Shown here: positions 1 to 10,638 of the stretch, piece by piece | Position numbering within the stretch: position 1 is the stretch's first letter | How the letters are laid out: the number at the start of each line of letters is the position of its first letter | NCBI RefSeq assembly: GCF_928381705.1 | Contig: NZ_CAKMSR010000009.1 | Span: forward strand, 1 to 64,000 | DNA from: Rothia nasimurium | GTDB lineage: Bacteria > Actinomycetota > Actinomycetes > Actinomycetales > Micrococcaceae | Length of the DNA stretch: 64,000 bases | Reading direction: 5' to 3' | Made by a program: the position numbers and the translations under genes | Notes under the pieces: generated by a model | Seen by the model: only the letters and a program-made list of their open reading frames with translations | Told to the model about the DNA's origin: nothing | Database searches by the model: none

Positions 1-129
1 CAGGTTACTCACGTATTACTCACCCGTTCGCCACTAATCCACCCAGCAAGCTGGGCTTCATCGTTCGACTTGCATGTGTTAAGCACGCCGCCAGCGTTCG
101 TCCTGAGCCAGAATCAAACTCTCCGTTAG
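1..129 (-). rRNA. rrs: 16S ribosomal RNA, 5' end (partial)
   Basis: The minus strand reads AGAGTTTGATTCTGGCTCAG near 122-103, the conserved 5' segment of bacterial 16S rRNA, followed by the GACGAACGCTGGCGGCG block. Only about the first 129 nt of the gene are in the window; the rest lies to the left. The helix-6 region (AAGCCCAGCTTGCTGGG) is typical of Micrococcaceae. The mature 5' end is placed about 7 nt upstream of AGAGTTTG by analogy with E. coli and is approximate. Confidence 0.97.
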
Positions 130-905
130 AAAAATAATGAAGTAGTTGATGATCCTGGTCTCTGATTGTTAGCGAACCATTCACCACGGGGTGGTGTGGT
201 TCGAGCTGACGAATCTGAAACCAATTGATTATCAAATTCTGTAAGAAACCGTTGGTTTCTCACATTGTTATATAAATATTTGGTATCAGTTCAATTTCCA
301 TATCACTCCAGAACCGTTGTGGTCTTGGTATTGTGATGATGGACGATAAGAATGTTATTTATAACATTGGTACGCTATTGAGTTTTCAAGCAACAAACCG
401 CATTCTCAACCCTAGCCAGATGTTGGCCGGTGTTTCGTATCGGTCATTCTCAGTTTTTGTGTTACCCGTTTGGGTAACTCATTCAGTCTATAATGCTTTT
501 TCCATCATCGCAACTCGCTAGAGCGTGACGATAGCCACAAGCTCTTTTCTTTACTTCAAAGCCTTAGCTTCAAACCCGAAAACCAGTTCAATCAACTTTC
601 CCTGGGAGTCTTATATCGACTCAACTTGTGGTGCACTATTCGATTATTTTTCACTTTCGGCCGGTTCCCCGTGCCTCAGCGACTCGTTATACTTTACGCA
701 GGTTTTTTGGAGCATGCAACCCCAACGAGGCTCTTTTTCCCTCAAAACACCACCTAAACCCACCCAAACGAAGATATTTCCCCTAGTAAACAGCGGGTTA
801 AATTTTCTCAAAAATATTTTCAAAAAATTTTCCAGCTCCACCGGGTCTCACCCCGTGCAAACTCCACCTTCCCCCACTTTTACTGCTCTGACCAGCAGAA
901 ATAGC
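130..905 (-). promoter_or_regulatory. rRNA operon leader and promoter region
   Basis: About 780 nt without a convincing gene lie between tyrS and the 16S gene. Read on the minus strand, 392-369 holds CTTGAAAACTCAATAG, close to the boxA-type antitermination sequence found ahead of actinobacterial 16S genes. Small hairpins (AGAAACC/GGTTTCT at 243-259) fit an rRNA precursor leader. The stretch is markedly more AT-rich than the flanks, as expected of rrn promoters. I cannot fix individual -10/-35 elements. Short open frames here lack ribosome sites and familiar sequence and are not called. Confidence 0.6.
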
Positions 906-954
906 AAAACCCGCCCCGTTCCCTCCCCGGTCTAGGGAGAAGAGGTGGGGCGGG
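906..954 (-). terminator. Terminator after tyrS
   Basis: CCCGCCCC (910-917) pairs with GGGGCGGG (947-954), with a further inner CCCTCC/GGGAG pairing. On the minus strand the stem is followed by TTTTGC. It sits just beyond the tyrS stop codon and would separate tyrS from the rRNA promoters. Confidence 0.6.
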
Positions 955-976
955 CGTCCTCACTCAAGAGAAGAAC

Positions 977-2284
977 TTACTGGGCAACCTCAACAACTGC
1001 CATGTTCTTCTTGCCGCGGCGAACTACCGCGTACTTGCCGAGAAGCAGGTCAGATTCGGTGAGGGCGGCGTCCTCGCCCTGTACCTTGACGTTGTTGATT
1101 GCTGCGCCGCCTTCCTTGAGGGTGCGGCGGGCCTCGGACTTAGAAGCAGAAAGGCCGGTTTCGGTCAGCACAGACACCATGTCGAGCTGATCAGCTGAAA
1201 GTACCGCATGGGGCAGCTCTGCGGTAGCGGCCTTGAGGGTTGCCTCGTCCAGGGCAGCGAAATCGCCCTTGCCGAAGAGAGCCTCAGAAGCAGCGATTAC
1301 CTTCTCGGTAGCCTCAACACCGTGTACCAGAGAGGTCACCTCGTAGGCCAGGGTCTTCTGGGCTAGGCGCTTGAAGGGCTCTTCTTCAACCGACTTCTGC
1401 AGGGCAGCGATCTCGTCGCGGGTCTTGAAGGTGAAGACCTTGAGACGGTCAGCTACGTCAGCATCGGCAGTGTTCAGCCAGAACTGGTAAAAAGCGTAGG
1501 GTGAGCACATCTCGGGGTCCAGCCAGATAGCGTTGCCCTCAGACTTACCGAACTTGGTGCCATCCGAATTGGTAATGAGCGGAGTACCCAGAGCATGAAC
1601 AGACTTACCGGTGACCTTACGAACCAGCTCGGTGCCACTGGTCAGGTTGCCCCACTGATCGGAGCCACCGCACTGCAAGGTGACATTGTGGCGGCGGTTC
1701 AATTCGAGGAAGTCATTCCCCTGCAGAATCTGGTAGGAGAACTCGGTGTAAGAGATACCCTCTTCAGAGTTCAGACGCTTAGCCACGATCTCTTTTTTAA
1801 TCATGGTGCCCACGCGGAAGTTCTTACCGATTTCACGCAGAAAATCGATAGCAGATAGCTCGCTGGTCCAGTCCAGGTTGTTAACCATCTGGGCGCCGTT
1901 CTCACCCTCAAAAGATAGGAAGCGCTCAATCTGGCCGCGCAGACGGCTTACCCAGCCCTCCACCACATCGCGGGAGTTGAGGACGCGCTCAGAGGTCTGA
2001 CGGGGGTCACCAATCAAACCGGTAGCTCCACCGACCAGGCCGAAGGGGCGGTGACCAGCCAGCTGCAGGCGACGCATCAGCAGCAGCTGCACCAGGTGCC
2101 CCAGGTGCAGGGAAGCCGCTGTGGGGTCGTAACCGATATAGAAGTTCACGGTCTCTTCAGCCAGCGCCTTCTCAAGGGCTTCTTCGTCGGTGCTGACGTG
2201 CACAAATCCACGCCACTTCAATTCCTGCCAGATATTCTCGAAGGAATCATCGTTGTGCTGAGCTGCAAGAGTCTCTTCAGACAC
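977..2284 (-). CDS. tyrS: Tyrosyl-tRNA synthetase
   Basis: Class I aminoacyl-tRNA synthetase that charges tRNA-Tyr in the cytosol. The predicted protein has 435 residues, normal for bacterial TyrRS. The HIGH-type signature is YDPTAASLHLGHL (about residues 52-64), the KMSKS-type loop is KFGKS (about 250), and the C-terminus is an S4 RNA-binding domain with SKSEARRTLKEGG. The open frame runs further upstream, but I chose the GTG at 2284: it has GGAG five bases before it and the protein then begins VSEETLAAQ. It is monocistronic, behind an attenuator (2309-2350) and ahead of the rRNA operon on the same strand. Confidence 0.96.
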   Translation of the reverse strand: MSEETLAAQHNDDSFENIWQELKWRGFVHVSTDEEALEKALAEETVNFYIGYDPTAASLHLGHLVQLLLMRRLQLAGHRPFGLVGGATGLIGDPRQTSERVLNSRDVVEGWVSRLRGQIERFLSFEGENGAQMVNNLDWTSELSAIDFLREIGKNFRVGTMIKKEIVAKRLNSEEGISYTEFSYQILQGNDFLELNRRHNVTLQCGGSDQWGNLTSGTELVRKVTGKSVHALGTPLITNSDGTKFGKSEGNAIWLDPEMCSPYAFYQFWLNTADADVADRLKVFTFKTRDEIAALQKSVEEEPFKRLAQKTLAYEVTSLVHGVEATEKVIAASEALFGKGDFAALDEATLKAATAELPHAVLSADQLDMVSVLTETGLSASKSEARRTLKEGGAAINNVKVQGEDAALTESDLLLGKYAVVRRGKKNMAVVEVAQ

Positions 2285-2304
2285 GGTTACTCCATGGTTA
2301 GTAA

Positions 2305-2385
2305 TGAACAAAAAGCAGTGGCAAAGCCACCTGCTACCACGGTACCAGTTCACCGCCCAGGCAGGCTTCGGACAGCTGCGGTGTT
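2305..2385 (-). promoter_or_regulatory. tyrS leader attenuator with T-box-like sequence
   Basis: On the minus strand, AACTGGTACCGTGG (2348-2335) resembles the T-box core UGGNACCGCG; its UGGU would suit the ACCA end of tRNA-Tyr. It runs straight into a hairpin, GCAGGTGGC with GCCACTGC (2335-2314), followed by TTTTTG, so an intrinsic terminator ends only about 25 nt before the tyrS start. A further stem, CACCGC/GCGGTG, lies just upstream (2383-2352). The terminator is clear. The T-box reading is less sure, because there is little room for a full Stem I and I see no obvious Tyr specifier codon between here and the helR terminator. Confidence 0.45.
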
Positions 2386-2402
2386 CTCTGATTGAGAGAT
2401 AG

Positions 2403-2462
2403 AAAAAGGACGCCGCCACCCCACTCCCCTGCTCAACGGCAGGGAAGGAGGCAGCGGCGTCC
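2403..2462 (-). terminator. Terminator after the helR-like gene
   Basis: GGACGCCGC (2408-2416) and GCGGCGTCC (2454-2462) form perfect 9-bp arms, with an inner CCCTGC/GCAGGG stem, followed on the minus strand by CTTTTTCT. It is one of several terminators here whose arms carry the GGACGC/GCGTCC motif. Confidence 0.75.
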
Positions 2463-2486
2463 TCTCATTCAGAAACCAAAAGAAGG

Positions 2487-4802
2487 CTACTCTGTAGGGA
2501 CAAGACCAGCCGGTAGCTCACGCGAGGCCAGCAGGTGAAGGCGCTGGGTGGGGCGGGTCATGGAAACGTAAAGGTCACCAACTGAACCGTTAGCAGCGCG
2601 CACCAGGTCGGCGGGCTCAACGATAATCACGGTGTCGAACTCCAGGCCCTTGGCCTCCCACGGGGTCAGAATGAGTACCTGGTGCTCCAGGGCTGAGGCT
2701 GAGGTGCCCAGCTTACCCTTGTGCTCGGCAGCGATCGCCAGGGCAGTCTCGCGGTAGCGCTCTTCACTGACAATCACGCCAATCAAGCCACCGGCGCCCT
2801 GCTCCAGCTCATTGCTGACGGTACTCACCACAGCCGGGTAGAGGCCGTCCTCACCCACGATACGAGCGGTCGGTGCCCAGTTACCCTCGCGCACGGCGCG
2901 GGGGGCTGAAATCTCCAGGCCGGCAGCGCGGGCAACCGCAACGGCGGTGTCCGAAATCTGGGCGGGGGTGCGGTAGTTAACGGTCAGCTCGTCCAGGGTA
3001 AAGCGCTCCCCCACGAAGGGTTCCAGAGCTTGCGCCCAGGACTGGGAAGCAGCAGCCGATGAAGCCTGCGCAATGTCGCCGACAATCGTGAAGGACTTCA
3101 TGGGGCAGCGGCGCATGAGCAGGCGCCACTGCATGGGGGAAAGCTCCTGGGCCTCATCGACCACCACGTGCCCGTAGGCCCAGGTACGGTCGGCCTGCGC
3201 GGCGCGGGCGGCGGTCATATGCTCGCCGCGTTCCTCGTTCAGCTCGGCAATCTGCTCGGCGGTGACCACACCATCGACACCCATATCGGCCAGCTGCTGG
3301 TCCACGTTCTCCAGAGCCTTACGCGCATTTTCGAGGTTAGCCTGGTGGGCAGCCTCAGCGCGGGCAGCAGCCCCGGCACCAGCGACCTTGGAAAAATCAC
3401 CGAGCAGCTCAGCTGCCTCATCAAGCAGGGGTACATCGGACTCGGTAAAGGGCAGGTTCGCTGGGCGGGCCAGGGCGTCGCGTTCGGTATCGGTCAGGAC
3501 GCCGGCGGTCGCGCTGTGGAGGTACTCCGGCTTGGAAAACAGCGAGCGCACCAGGGTCTCGGGTGACAGGGGCATCCAGGCGAGGTTGATAGCTCGGCGG
3601 ACGTCCAGGGACCCGCGGACATCGTCTTCGAGGTAGGGGCGGTCAACCGCGTGGCCTGCGGCGGCATCCAGCTTTTCGTTGAGCTGGGTAGTGAGCTCTT
3701 TCAGGAGCACCTTCACAAAGGTTTCGCGGGCCTCGTTGTGGGGCTTGCCGGTGGAGCGGGCGGTTGCACGGGCGTGCTTGACCATGCCGGGGGTCATCTC
3801 GATGGCGGTGGAATCCACGTACATCTTCACGGGCTTGGCCGGTACCTTCTGACGGTCGGCCACAGCCCTTTTAATGACCTCGGCCATGCGCAGGTCGCCC
3901 TTAATCTGGGCAACCGCGGGATCGGTTTCGGGTACAGCCTTAATACCGGGGTACAGGGTAGCTAAGGACGACATCACCACGCCGGTCTCGCCCAGGGAGG
4001 GCAGCACACGCTCGATGTACCACATGAAGGAAGCAGAGGGGCCGACCACCAGAACACCAGCGTTATTGAGACGCTCGCGGAAGGTATAGAGCAGGTAGGC
4101 AGCACGGTGCAGGGCAACGGCGGTTTTACCGGTACCGGGGCCACCCTGCACAACGCGGACGCCTGCCAGGTCGGCGCGGATAATGGCGTCCTGCTCTGCC
4201 TGAATTGTCGCCACGATATCGCCCATACGGCCGGTGCGCTTGCGGTTCAGGGCCGCCAGCAGGGCACCCTCACCGTGCAGGTTCTCATCGCCCTCCTCAA
4301 GCAGAGTTGAGTCGAGCACGTCATCTTCGAAGCCGGTGACTTCACGGCGTTCTAGCATCAGGTGGCGGCGGCGGCGCACACCCTGACGGTTGAAAGCGGT
4401 GGCCTGGTAGAAGGTACCCGCTTCGGGGGCGCGCCAGTCAATGAGCAGGCGCTCGTGGTCTTCGGTTGCCAGGCCGATACGGCCGATATAGCGGATAGCC
4501 TCGTCGTCAAGGTCAAGACGGCCAAAAGCCAGGCGGTGGTCGACAGCGTTGTACTGGGCCAGGCGGTCTTCATAATGCTGGGCGTAGGCGTCACGCTCTG
4601 AACGGTTCTGGTGGCTGCCAACAGCCTGGTTCTTGCGGGTGCTCTTGAGCTTTTTCTCGTTAATCTCTCGGAGCTCATCGAGGCGGGCGTACAGCCTGCC
4701 CACGTAGGCTCGTTCACCTGCCAGCTGAGCCTCGTAGGCTTTTTCAGCGGCAGTCTGCTCACCGGTTGCGGTTGTGTTCTCGGTCAAGAGGGAACCCTTC
4801 AT
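2487..4802 (-). CDS. HelR/HelD-type RNA polymerase-recycling ATPase
   Basis: UvrD/Rep-like superfamily 1 ATPase of about 771 residues. The N-terminus is a charged coiled coil (YVGRLYARLDELREINEKK), as in HelD proteins that push into RNA polymerase. Walker A is GGPGTGKT (about 220), the Walker B-like segment is VVDEAQELSP, and the C-terminus holds VSMTRPTQRLHLL, the UvrD motif VI region. Lack of a nuclease domain and the N-terminal arm favour HelD/HelR over UvrD. Family members release stalled RNA polymerase from DNA, and some actinobacterial HelR proteins confer rifampicin tolerance; that role is not shown here. A TAGAAT -10 lies about 20 nt upstream. A TTG at 4787, preceded by AAGGG, is an alternative start that may be the real one. 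Confidence 0.85.
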   Translation of the reverse strand: MKGSLLTENTTATGEQTAAEKAYEAQLAGERAYVGRLYARLDELREINEKKLKSTRKNQAVGSHQNRSERDAYAQHYEDRLAQYNAVDHRLAFGRLDLDDEAIRYIGRIGLATEDHERLLIDWRAPEAGTFYQATAFNRQGVRRRRHLMLERREVTGFEDDVLDSTLLEEGDENLHGEGALLAALNRKRTGRMGDIVATIQAEQDAIIRADLAGVRVVQGGPGTGKTAVALHRAAYLLYTFRERLNNAGVLVVGPSASFMWYIERVLPSLGETGVVMSSLATLYPGIKAVPETDPAVAQIKGDLRMAEVIKRAVADRQKVPAKPVKMYVDSTAIEMTPGMVKHARATARSTGKPHNEARETFVKVLLKELTTQLNEKLDAAAGHAVDRPYLEDDVRGSLDVRRAINLAWMPLSPETLVRSLFSKPEYLHSATAGVLTDTERDALARPANLPFTESDVPLLDEAAELLGDFSKVAGAGAAARAEAAHQANLENARKALENVDQQLADMGVDGVVTAEQIAELNEERGEHMTAARAAQADRTWAYGHVVVDEAQELSPMQWRLLMRRCPMKSFTIVGDIAQASSAAASQSWAQALEPFVGERFTLDELTVNYRTPAQISDTAVAVARAAGLEISAPRAVREGNWAPTARIVGEDGLYPAVVSTVSNELEQGAGGLIGVIVSEERYRETALAIAAEHKGKLGTSASALEHQVLILTPWEAKGLEFDTVIIVEPADLVRAANGSVGDLYVSMTRPTQRLHLLASRELPAGLVPTE

Positions 4803-4845
4803 CGCGGAAAATTCAAGCCCTCCATTCTACCCGTACACCCGAGCA

Positions 4846-4895
4846 AAAAGAAAGGACGCCCGCGGCAGCTCGGCGGGGCAGGGCGCCCAGACTTT
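4846..4895 (-). terminator. Terminator-like hairpin after yoeB
   Basis: On the minus strand a GC-rich imperfect stem (GGGCGCCC against GGGCGTCC, internal CCGCCGAG) is followed by CTTTCTTTTTG. It lies between the toxin stop codon and the helR-like promoter. Confidence 0.5.
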
Positions 4896-4908
4896 CAATC
4901 GCTGCCTA

Positions 4909-5163
4909 TCAGTAGTGGTATCTGCAGGCGGCAATCAAGATTGACGTATCTGTTATCGCATAAATGAGTCTGTGTTCGTCTGTAATCCGCCGCGACCAGA
5001 ACCCTGACCAGTCGTGTTTAAGGGCCTCGGGTTTGCCGATACCCTCGTGCCCGTTGCGGGCAATATCTTTGATCAGAGTGTTAATGCGTTTGAGGACTTT
5101 GCGGTCCTGCTGCTGCCACCAGAGGTAGTCTTCCCAGGCGTTTTCATCCCACACGATTTTCAT
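4909..5163 (-). CDS. yoeB: YoeB-family toxin (ribosome-dependent mRNA interferase)
   Basis: 84 residues, the usual YoeB length. The start MKIVWDENAWEDYLWWQQQD and the C-terminal IAACRYHY are YoeB hallmarks; the final His-Tyr pair and the internal Glu and Arg correspond to the catalytic residues of the family. YoeB binds the 70S ribosome and cuts mRNA in the A site. The gene starts 3 nt after the antitoxin stop codon, so the two are one operon with antitoxin first. Confidence 0.93.
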   Translation of the reverse strand: MKIVWDENAWEDYLWWQQQDRKVLKRINTLIKDIARNGHEGIGKPEALKHDWSGFWSRRITDEHRLIYAITDTSILIAACRYHY

Positions 5164-5166
5164 GGC

Positions 5167-5421
5167 TTACTCTTCGATCAGCTGGTGCTCTTCCCCCAGA
5201 CCAGCTTTCAGCCGCGCGATTGATTCAGAGATTCGACGAGCGTTCCGGGGGGAGCGCATGAGGTAGGCGGCTTCTTTGAGGGACTCGTAGTCTTCGAGCG
5301 ATAGCATGACGACGGGGTCGTGCCCCACTCTAGTGATGATGACTTCTTCGCGGTCGTTGATAACAGAATCCATGACCTCTGCGTACCGAGCCCGAGATTC
5401 TGAATAGGTCATTGTTTTCAT
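5167..5421 (-). CDS. yefM: YefM/Phd-family antitoxin
   Basis: 84 residues beginning MKTMTYSESRARYAEVMDS, the Phd/YefM DNA-binding fold, with VGHDPVVMLSLEDYESL in the middle and an acidic C-terminus (GLGEEHQLIEE) expected to wrap the toxin. The frame is open farther upstream, but the ATG at 5421 has an AAAGG about 11 nt before it and gives the normal family start. It neutralises YoeB and should repress its own promoter through the adjacent palindrome at 5437-5456. Confidence 0.93.
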   Translation of the reverse strand: MKTMTYSESRARYAEVMDSVINDREEVIITRVGHDPVVMLSLEDYESLKEAAYLMRSPRNARRISESIARLKAGLGEEHQLIEE

Positions 5422-5436
5422 TCCACACAGCCTTTC

Positions 5437-5456
5437 TTGTACAACCAATTGTACGA
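5437..5456. promoter_or_regulatory. YefM operator palindrome
   Basis: GTACAA-CCAA-TTGTAC (5439-5454) is a perfect inverted repeat built on TGTAC cores, about 16 nt upstream of the antitoxin start. The E. coli yefM-yoeB operator also uses TGTACA core hexamers, so this is a good candidate for YefM and YefM-YoeB binding. Confidence 0.7.
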
Positions 5457-5512
5457 CTGGTGGTTTTTCTTGGATAGTCCCCGAGAGAACAACGCAGCCC
5501 ATTCCAGAACGA

Positions 5513-5558
5513 AGCGGACGCCCGCCTCTCCCCTGCTTGGGAAGGACGGGCGTCCGCT
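5513..5558 (-). terminator. Terminator-like hairpin after the lipoprotein gene
   Basis: AGCGGACGCCCG (5513-5524) and CGGGCGTCCGCT (5547-5558) are perfect 12-bp arms with a 22-nt loop. It follows the lipoprotein stop codon. The downstream T-tract (CTTCGTTCT on the minus strand) is weak. Each arm holds one copy of the over-represented octamer GCGGACGC. Confidence 0.55.
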
Positions 5559-5567
5559 CAAACGCCG

Positions 5568-6518
5568 CTAGGGCTGGGTCACGCCGTCAGGTGAAATCGT
5601 GAAACCTGCGCCGTCAGTGCCAATGCATTTGATGGAATCGGCAGAAACAGCCTGGCAGGAAACACCGTTGAAGTTAATAACGGTGCCAACATCAAGCGCG
5701 GTGCTTTGAGACGTTGTCTCACTCGGCCCCTGCAGGCCGCCTTCCTCAACAACCACGCCAGCGCTCGGGTTCATGGTAACCTTCCAGGTTTTGACATAAC
5801 CACCGATAGGATTGCCGGCAACGGCCCCATTGGTCTGAGCGGTCTCGCATACTACGCCGAGACCTCCCATAGTGATACCGCAACCGAAGGTTCCCGTCGA
5901 CGCACCAGCCGGAGCAAAACCGTAGTCATAGGTACTCTGAGCAACCGTGGAATAGTATTGCGCAGTATCAGCTACCGGCCCCGGGATAGGGGCAATGCCT
6001 GAACGCAGTTGGATGTATGCGCTGTTCACAGGGTTAGTACAAGTAGCGTAAGCACCCGTTGTGCGGCTCGAGCTACCACTTTCTAAGCAGGTGTAGTTAC
6101 CCAAAGCTACCTGTGCAGGGGCCTGCCCTGCAGAACCGTCTGTCATCGAGGGCAGGAAGGATTGCATAACGTCAACGGCCTCATCACAGCTGACTTGGCC
6201 ACCAAAGACATAGATATGGCTTTGAACTCCGGTTGACTGGGCAAGACCGCAATCTGTGCCCGGTGCGGCTAAAGCAACAGCTGCTTCGCTAGTCACTTCA
6301 GGAGAAGGCTCCGATGAAGCAGTTTCGGCGCTGGAGGCACTAGCTGAACTGGTAGCTACAGTGGATGCAGAAGATGGAGAAGCCGATGCACTTGCTGAGT
6401 TGGTCGCCTCAGTAGTTGGTGATTCGATAGATTCAGCCTGATGAGCGTTAGAGCCGCAGGCAACCAGACCAAGCAGAGCAACAGTAGTGCAGGAAACAAA
6501 AAGTTTACGGCGCATCAT
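5568..6518 (-). CDS. Secreted lipoprotein of unknown function
   Basis: 316 residues. A type II signal peptide is plain: MMRRK, a hydrophobic stretch, then lipobox LVAC with the lipidated Cys near residue 21. It is followed by a Ser/Thr/Ala/Glu-rich linker to about residue 75 and a globular domain with several Cys residues (CGLAQ, SCDEAV, YTCLES, GCGITMGG) that could form disulfides outside the cell. The C-terminal third (VEEGGLQGPSET...GVSCQAVS...IKCIGTDGAGFTISPDG) looks like a small beta-rich domain. I do not recognise the family. Two ATGs start the frame; the second (6515) has the better GAGG spacing. It stands alone, convergent with nothing, with its own hairpin downstream. Confidence 0.8.
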   Translation of the reverse strand: MMRRKLFVSCTTVALLGLVACGSNAHQAESIESPTTEATNSASASASPSSASTVATSSASASSAETASSEPSPEVTSEAAVALAAPGTDCGLAQSTGVQSHIYVFGGQVSCDEAVDVMQSFLPSMTDGSAGQAPAQVALGNYTCLESGSSSRTTGAYATCTNPVNSAYIQLRSGIAPIPGPVADTAQYYSTVAQSTYDYGFAPAGASTGTFGCGITMGGLGVVCETAQTNGAVAGNPIGGYVKTWKVTMNPSAGVVVEEGGLQGPSETTSQSTALDVGTVINFNGVSCQAVSADSIKCIGTDGAGFTISPDGVTQP

Positions 6519-6565
6519 GACCTCGTAGTGTGTGCGGTAATAGTGATATCACCAGCTTACTCAAA

Positions 6566-6601
6566 AGCCCAACAACAGTACGTACGCACCGTTGTTGGGC
6601 T
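6566..6601 (-). terminator. Terminator after apt
   Basis: AGCCCAACAAC (6566-6576) and GTTGTTGGGCT (6591-6601) are perfect 11-bp arms; on the minus strand the stem runs into TTTTGAG. It closes the argG-argH-apt stretch. Confidence 0.8.
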
Positions 6602-6631
6602 TCAAGTTACAAAATTTTATGTGTAGAAGAC

Positions 6632-7183
6632 CTACTCAGCGACCAGAGACAGAGCCTCCAGGCGGTGGCCAGCCAGGATTTCGCGTCCGCCCAGGCCCTC
6701 AAGCTCCAGGAGCACGCCAATGCCGGCGACCTTCAGGTCAGCCATTTCCATCAGGTGGGTGGCCGCCTCAAGGGTGCCGCCGGTAGCCAGAAGGTCATCC
6801 ACAATCAGCACACGGGAACCTGCCGGGATGTCGTCCTTGTGAATCTCAATCGCGGCCTGGCCGTATTCGAGGGAGTATTCCTTCATGTAGGTATCGCGCG
6901 GCAGCTTACCTGCCTTACGCACGGTCATGACGCCGGTACCGGCAATATAGGCGATAGCCGAAGCCATCAAAAAGCCACGAGCCTCAACACCAGCCACAAT
7001 ATCGAACTGCCCCTCAAAACGGCGGGCCAGCTCCTCCATCGACGCCCGGAACACCTGCGGGTTAGCGAACAGGGTGGTGACGTCGTAAAAAAGGATGCCC
7101 TCCTTGGGGTAATCCTGAATCTGGGCGCAGGCAGCGGGAATCTGCTCCTCAAGGGGCAGGGAAGAATCAACGGGCTTAATCAT
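6632..7183 (-). CDS. apt: Adenine phosphoribosyltransferase
   Basis: Purine salvage enzyme that makes AMP from adenine and PRPP. 183 residues, the usual length. The PRPP-binding signature VLIVDDLLATGGT is near residues 124-136, and FYDVTTLFANP and GVEARGFLMASAIAY match the conserved N-terminal and hood segments of bacterial Apt. It starts 9 nt downstream of the argH stop codon, so it is probably read through from argH. Confidence 0.95.
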   Translation of the reverse strand: MIKPVDSSLPLEEQIPAACAQIQDYPKEGILFYDVTTLFANPQVFRASMEELARRFEGQFDIVAGVEARGFLMASAIAYIAGTGVMTVRKAGKLPRDTYMKEYSLEYGQAAIEIHKDDIPAGSRVLIVDDLLATGGTLEAATHLMEMADLKVAGIGVLLELEGLGGREILAGHRLEALSLVAE

Positions 7184-7192
7184 GCTTTTAGC

Positions 7193-9957
<2,765 letters not shown>

Positions 9958-10005
9958 GGTGCTCCTTGAGATATTACATTCAGGGGCGGGAGGTCCCCGC
10001 AGGTT

Positions 10006-10046
10006 CTATAAATAATTATGCACACTCAGACATAATTATGCAAAAC
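10006..10046 (-). promoter_or_regulatory. Two ArgR-type (ARG) boxes before argG
   Basis: On the minus strand the core TGCATAATTAT occurs twice (about 10043-10033 and 10023-10013), 20 nt apart, in an AT-rich patch that stands out from the GC-rich surroundings. Paired AT-rich boxes one to two helix turns apart are the known ArgR hexamer operator layout. The same core recurs before argF and argC, and argR itself is in the window. Confidence 0.75.
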
Positions 10047-10179
10047 GTATCGGCCAGTGATACGCGCTACTATCATCGCGCGCCGTTACAAAACCGGCAA
10101 GAGAAACGCGCACCCCAAAATGAAAAAACCTTAATGGAATACTCACAGAACTTTTAAAGACGACTGACACACTAGAAAC

Positions 10180-10638
10180 ATGCTCAAGAAATACATGTTC
10201 GGAATCCTGCTCCTAGCAGCTGTTGGAATGGTCGCCGCTCTCGCTCTACTGATGAGCTTCCGCGGCCAGCTCGGTGACGAGGTAGACCCCATCGTCCTCG
10301 ACCGCACCACCTCCCCCAGCTCGTCAGCGTCCGCCTCTGCAACCCCCTCGCCGTCAGCTAGCAGCGAGAGCCCCAGCCCTGAGCCCACCGAAGAGCCAGC
10401 GGCTGAGGAAGCAGCCCCGGTTGAAGAAGCCCCCGCCGAGCAGGCGCCGGCTGTTGTTGAAGCCCCGGCCCCCGCAGTGGTTGAGCAGGCCCCTGCCCCT
10501 GTTGTAGTCGAGCAGGCTCCCGCACCTGCACCGGCTCCCGTCGTGGTAGAACAGGCACCGGCACCCGCCCCCGCACCTGCCGACGACGATGACTTTGATG
10601 ATGACTACGAGGTCGATGACGATGGCGACGATGACTAA
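10180..10638 (+). CDS. Membrane-anchored Pro/Ala-rich protein with acidic tail
   Basis: 152 residues, family not recognised. A single N-terminal membrane segment (about residues 6-26) is followed by a Ser/Pro-rich stretch, then imperfect repeats of VVEQAPAPAP (about 85-135) and a run of Asp/Glu at the C-terminus (DDDDFDDDYEVDDDGDDD). The topology suggests an extracytoplasmic rod-like PA region ending in a cation-binding acidic tip. Its stop codon overlaps the start of the sensor kinase gene, which points to coupled expression and perhaps a role as an accessory of the kinase. The low-complexity region makes homology calls unreliable. Confidence 0.7.
   Translation: MLKKYMFGILLLAAVGMVAALALLMSFRGQLGDEVDPIVLDRTTSPSSSASASATPSPSASSESPSPEPTEEPAAEEAAPVEEAPAEQAPAVVEAPAPAVVEQAPAPVVVEQAPAPAPAPVVVEQAPAPAPAPADDDDFDDDYEVDDDGDDD

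Noticed and set aside
333..935. Open frames on the plus strand in the rRNA leader
   Set aside because: AT-rich non-coding leader, no ribosome sites, no familiar sequence.
4803..4908. Rifampicin-associated element before the helR-like gene
   Set aside because: I looked for the GGGGCTT...AAGCCCC inverted repeat and did not see it.
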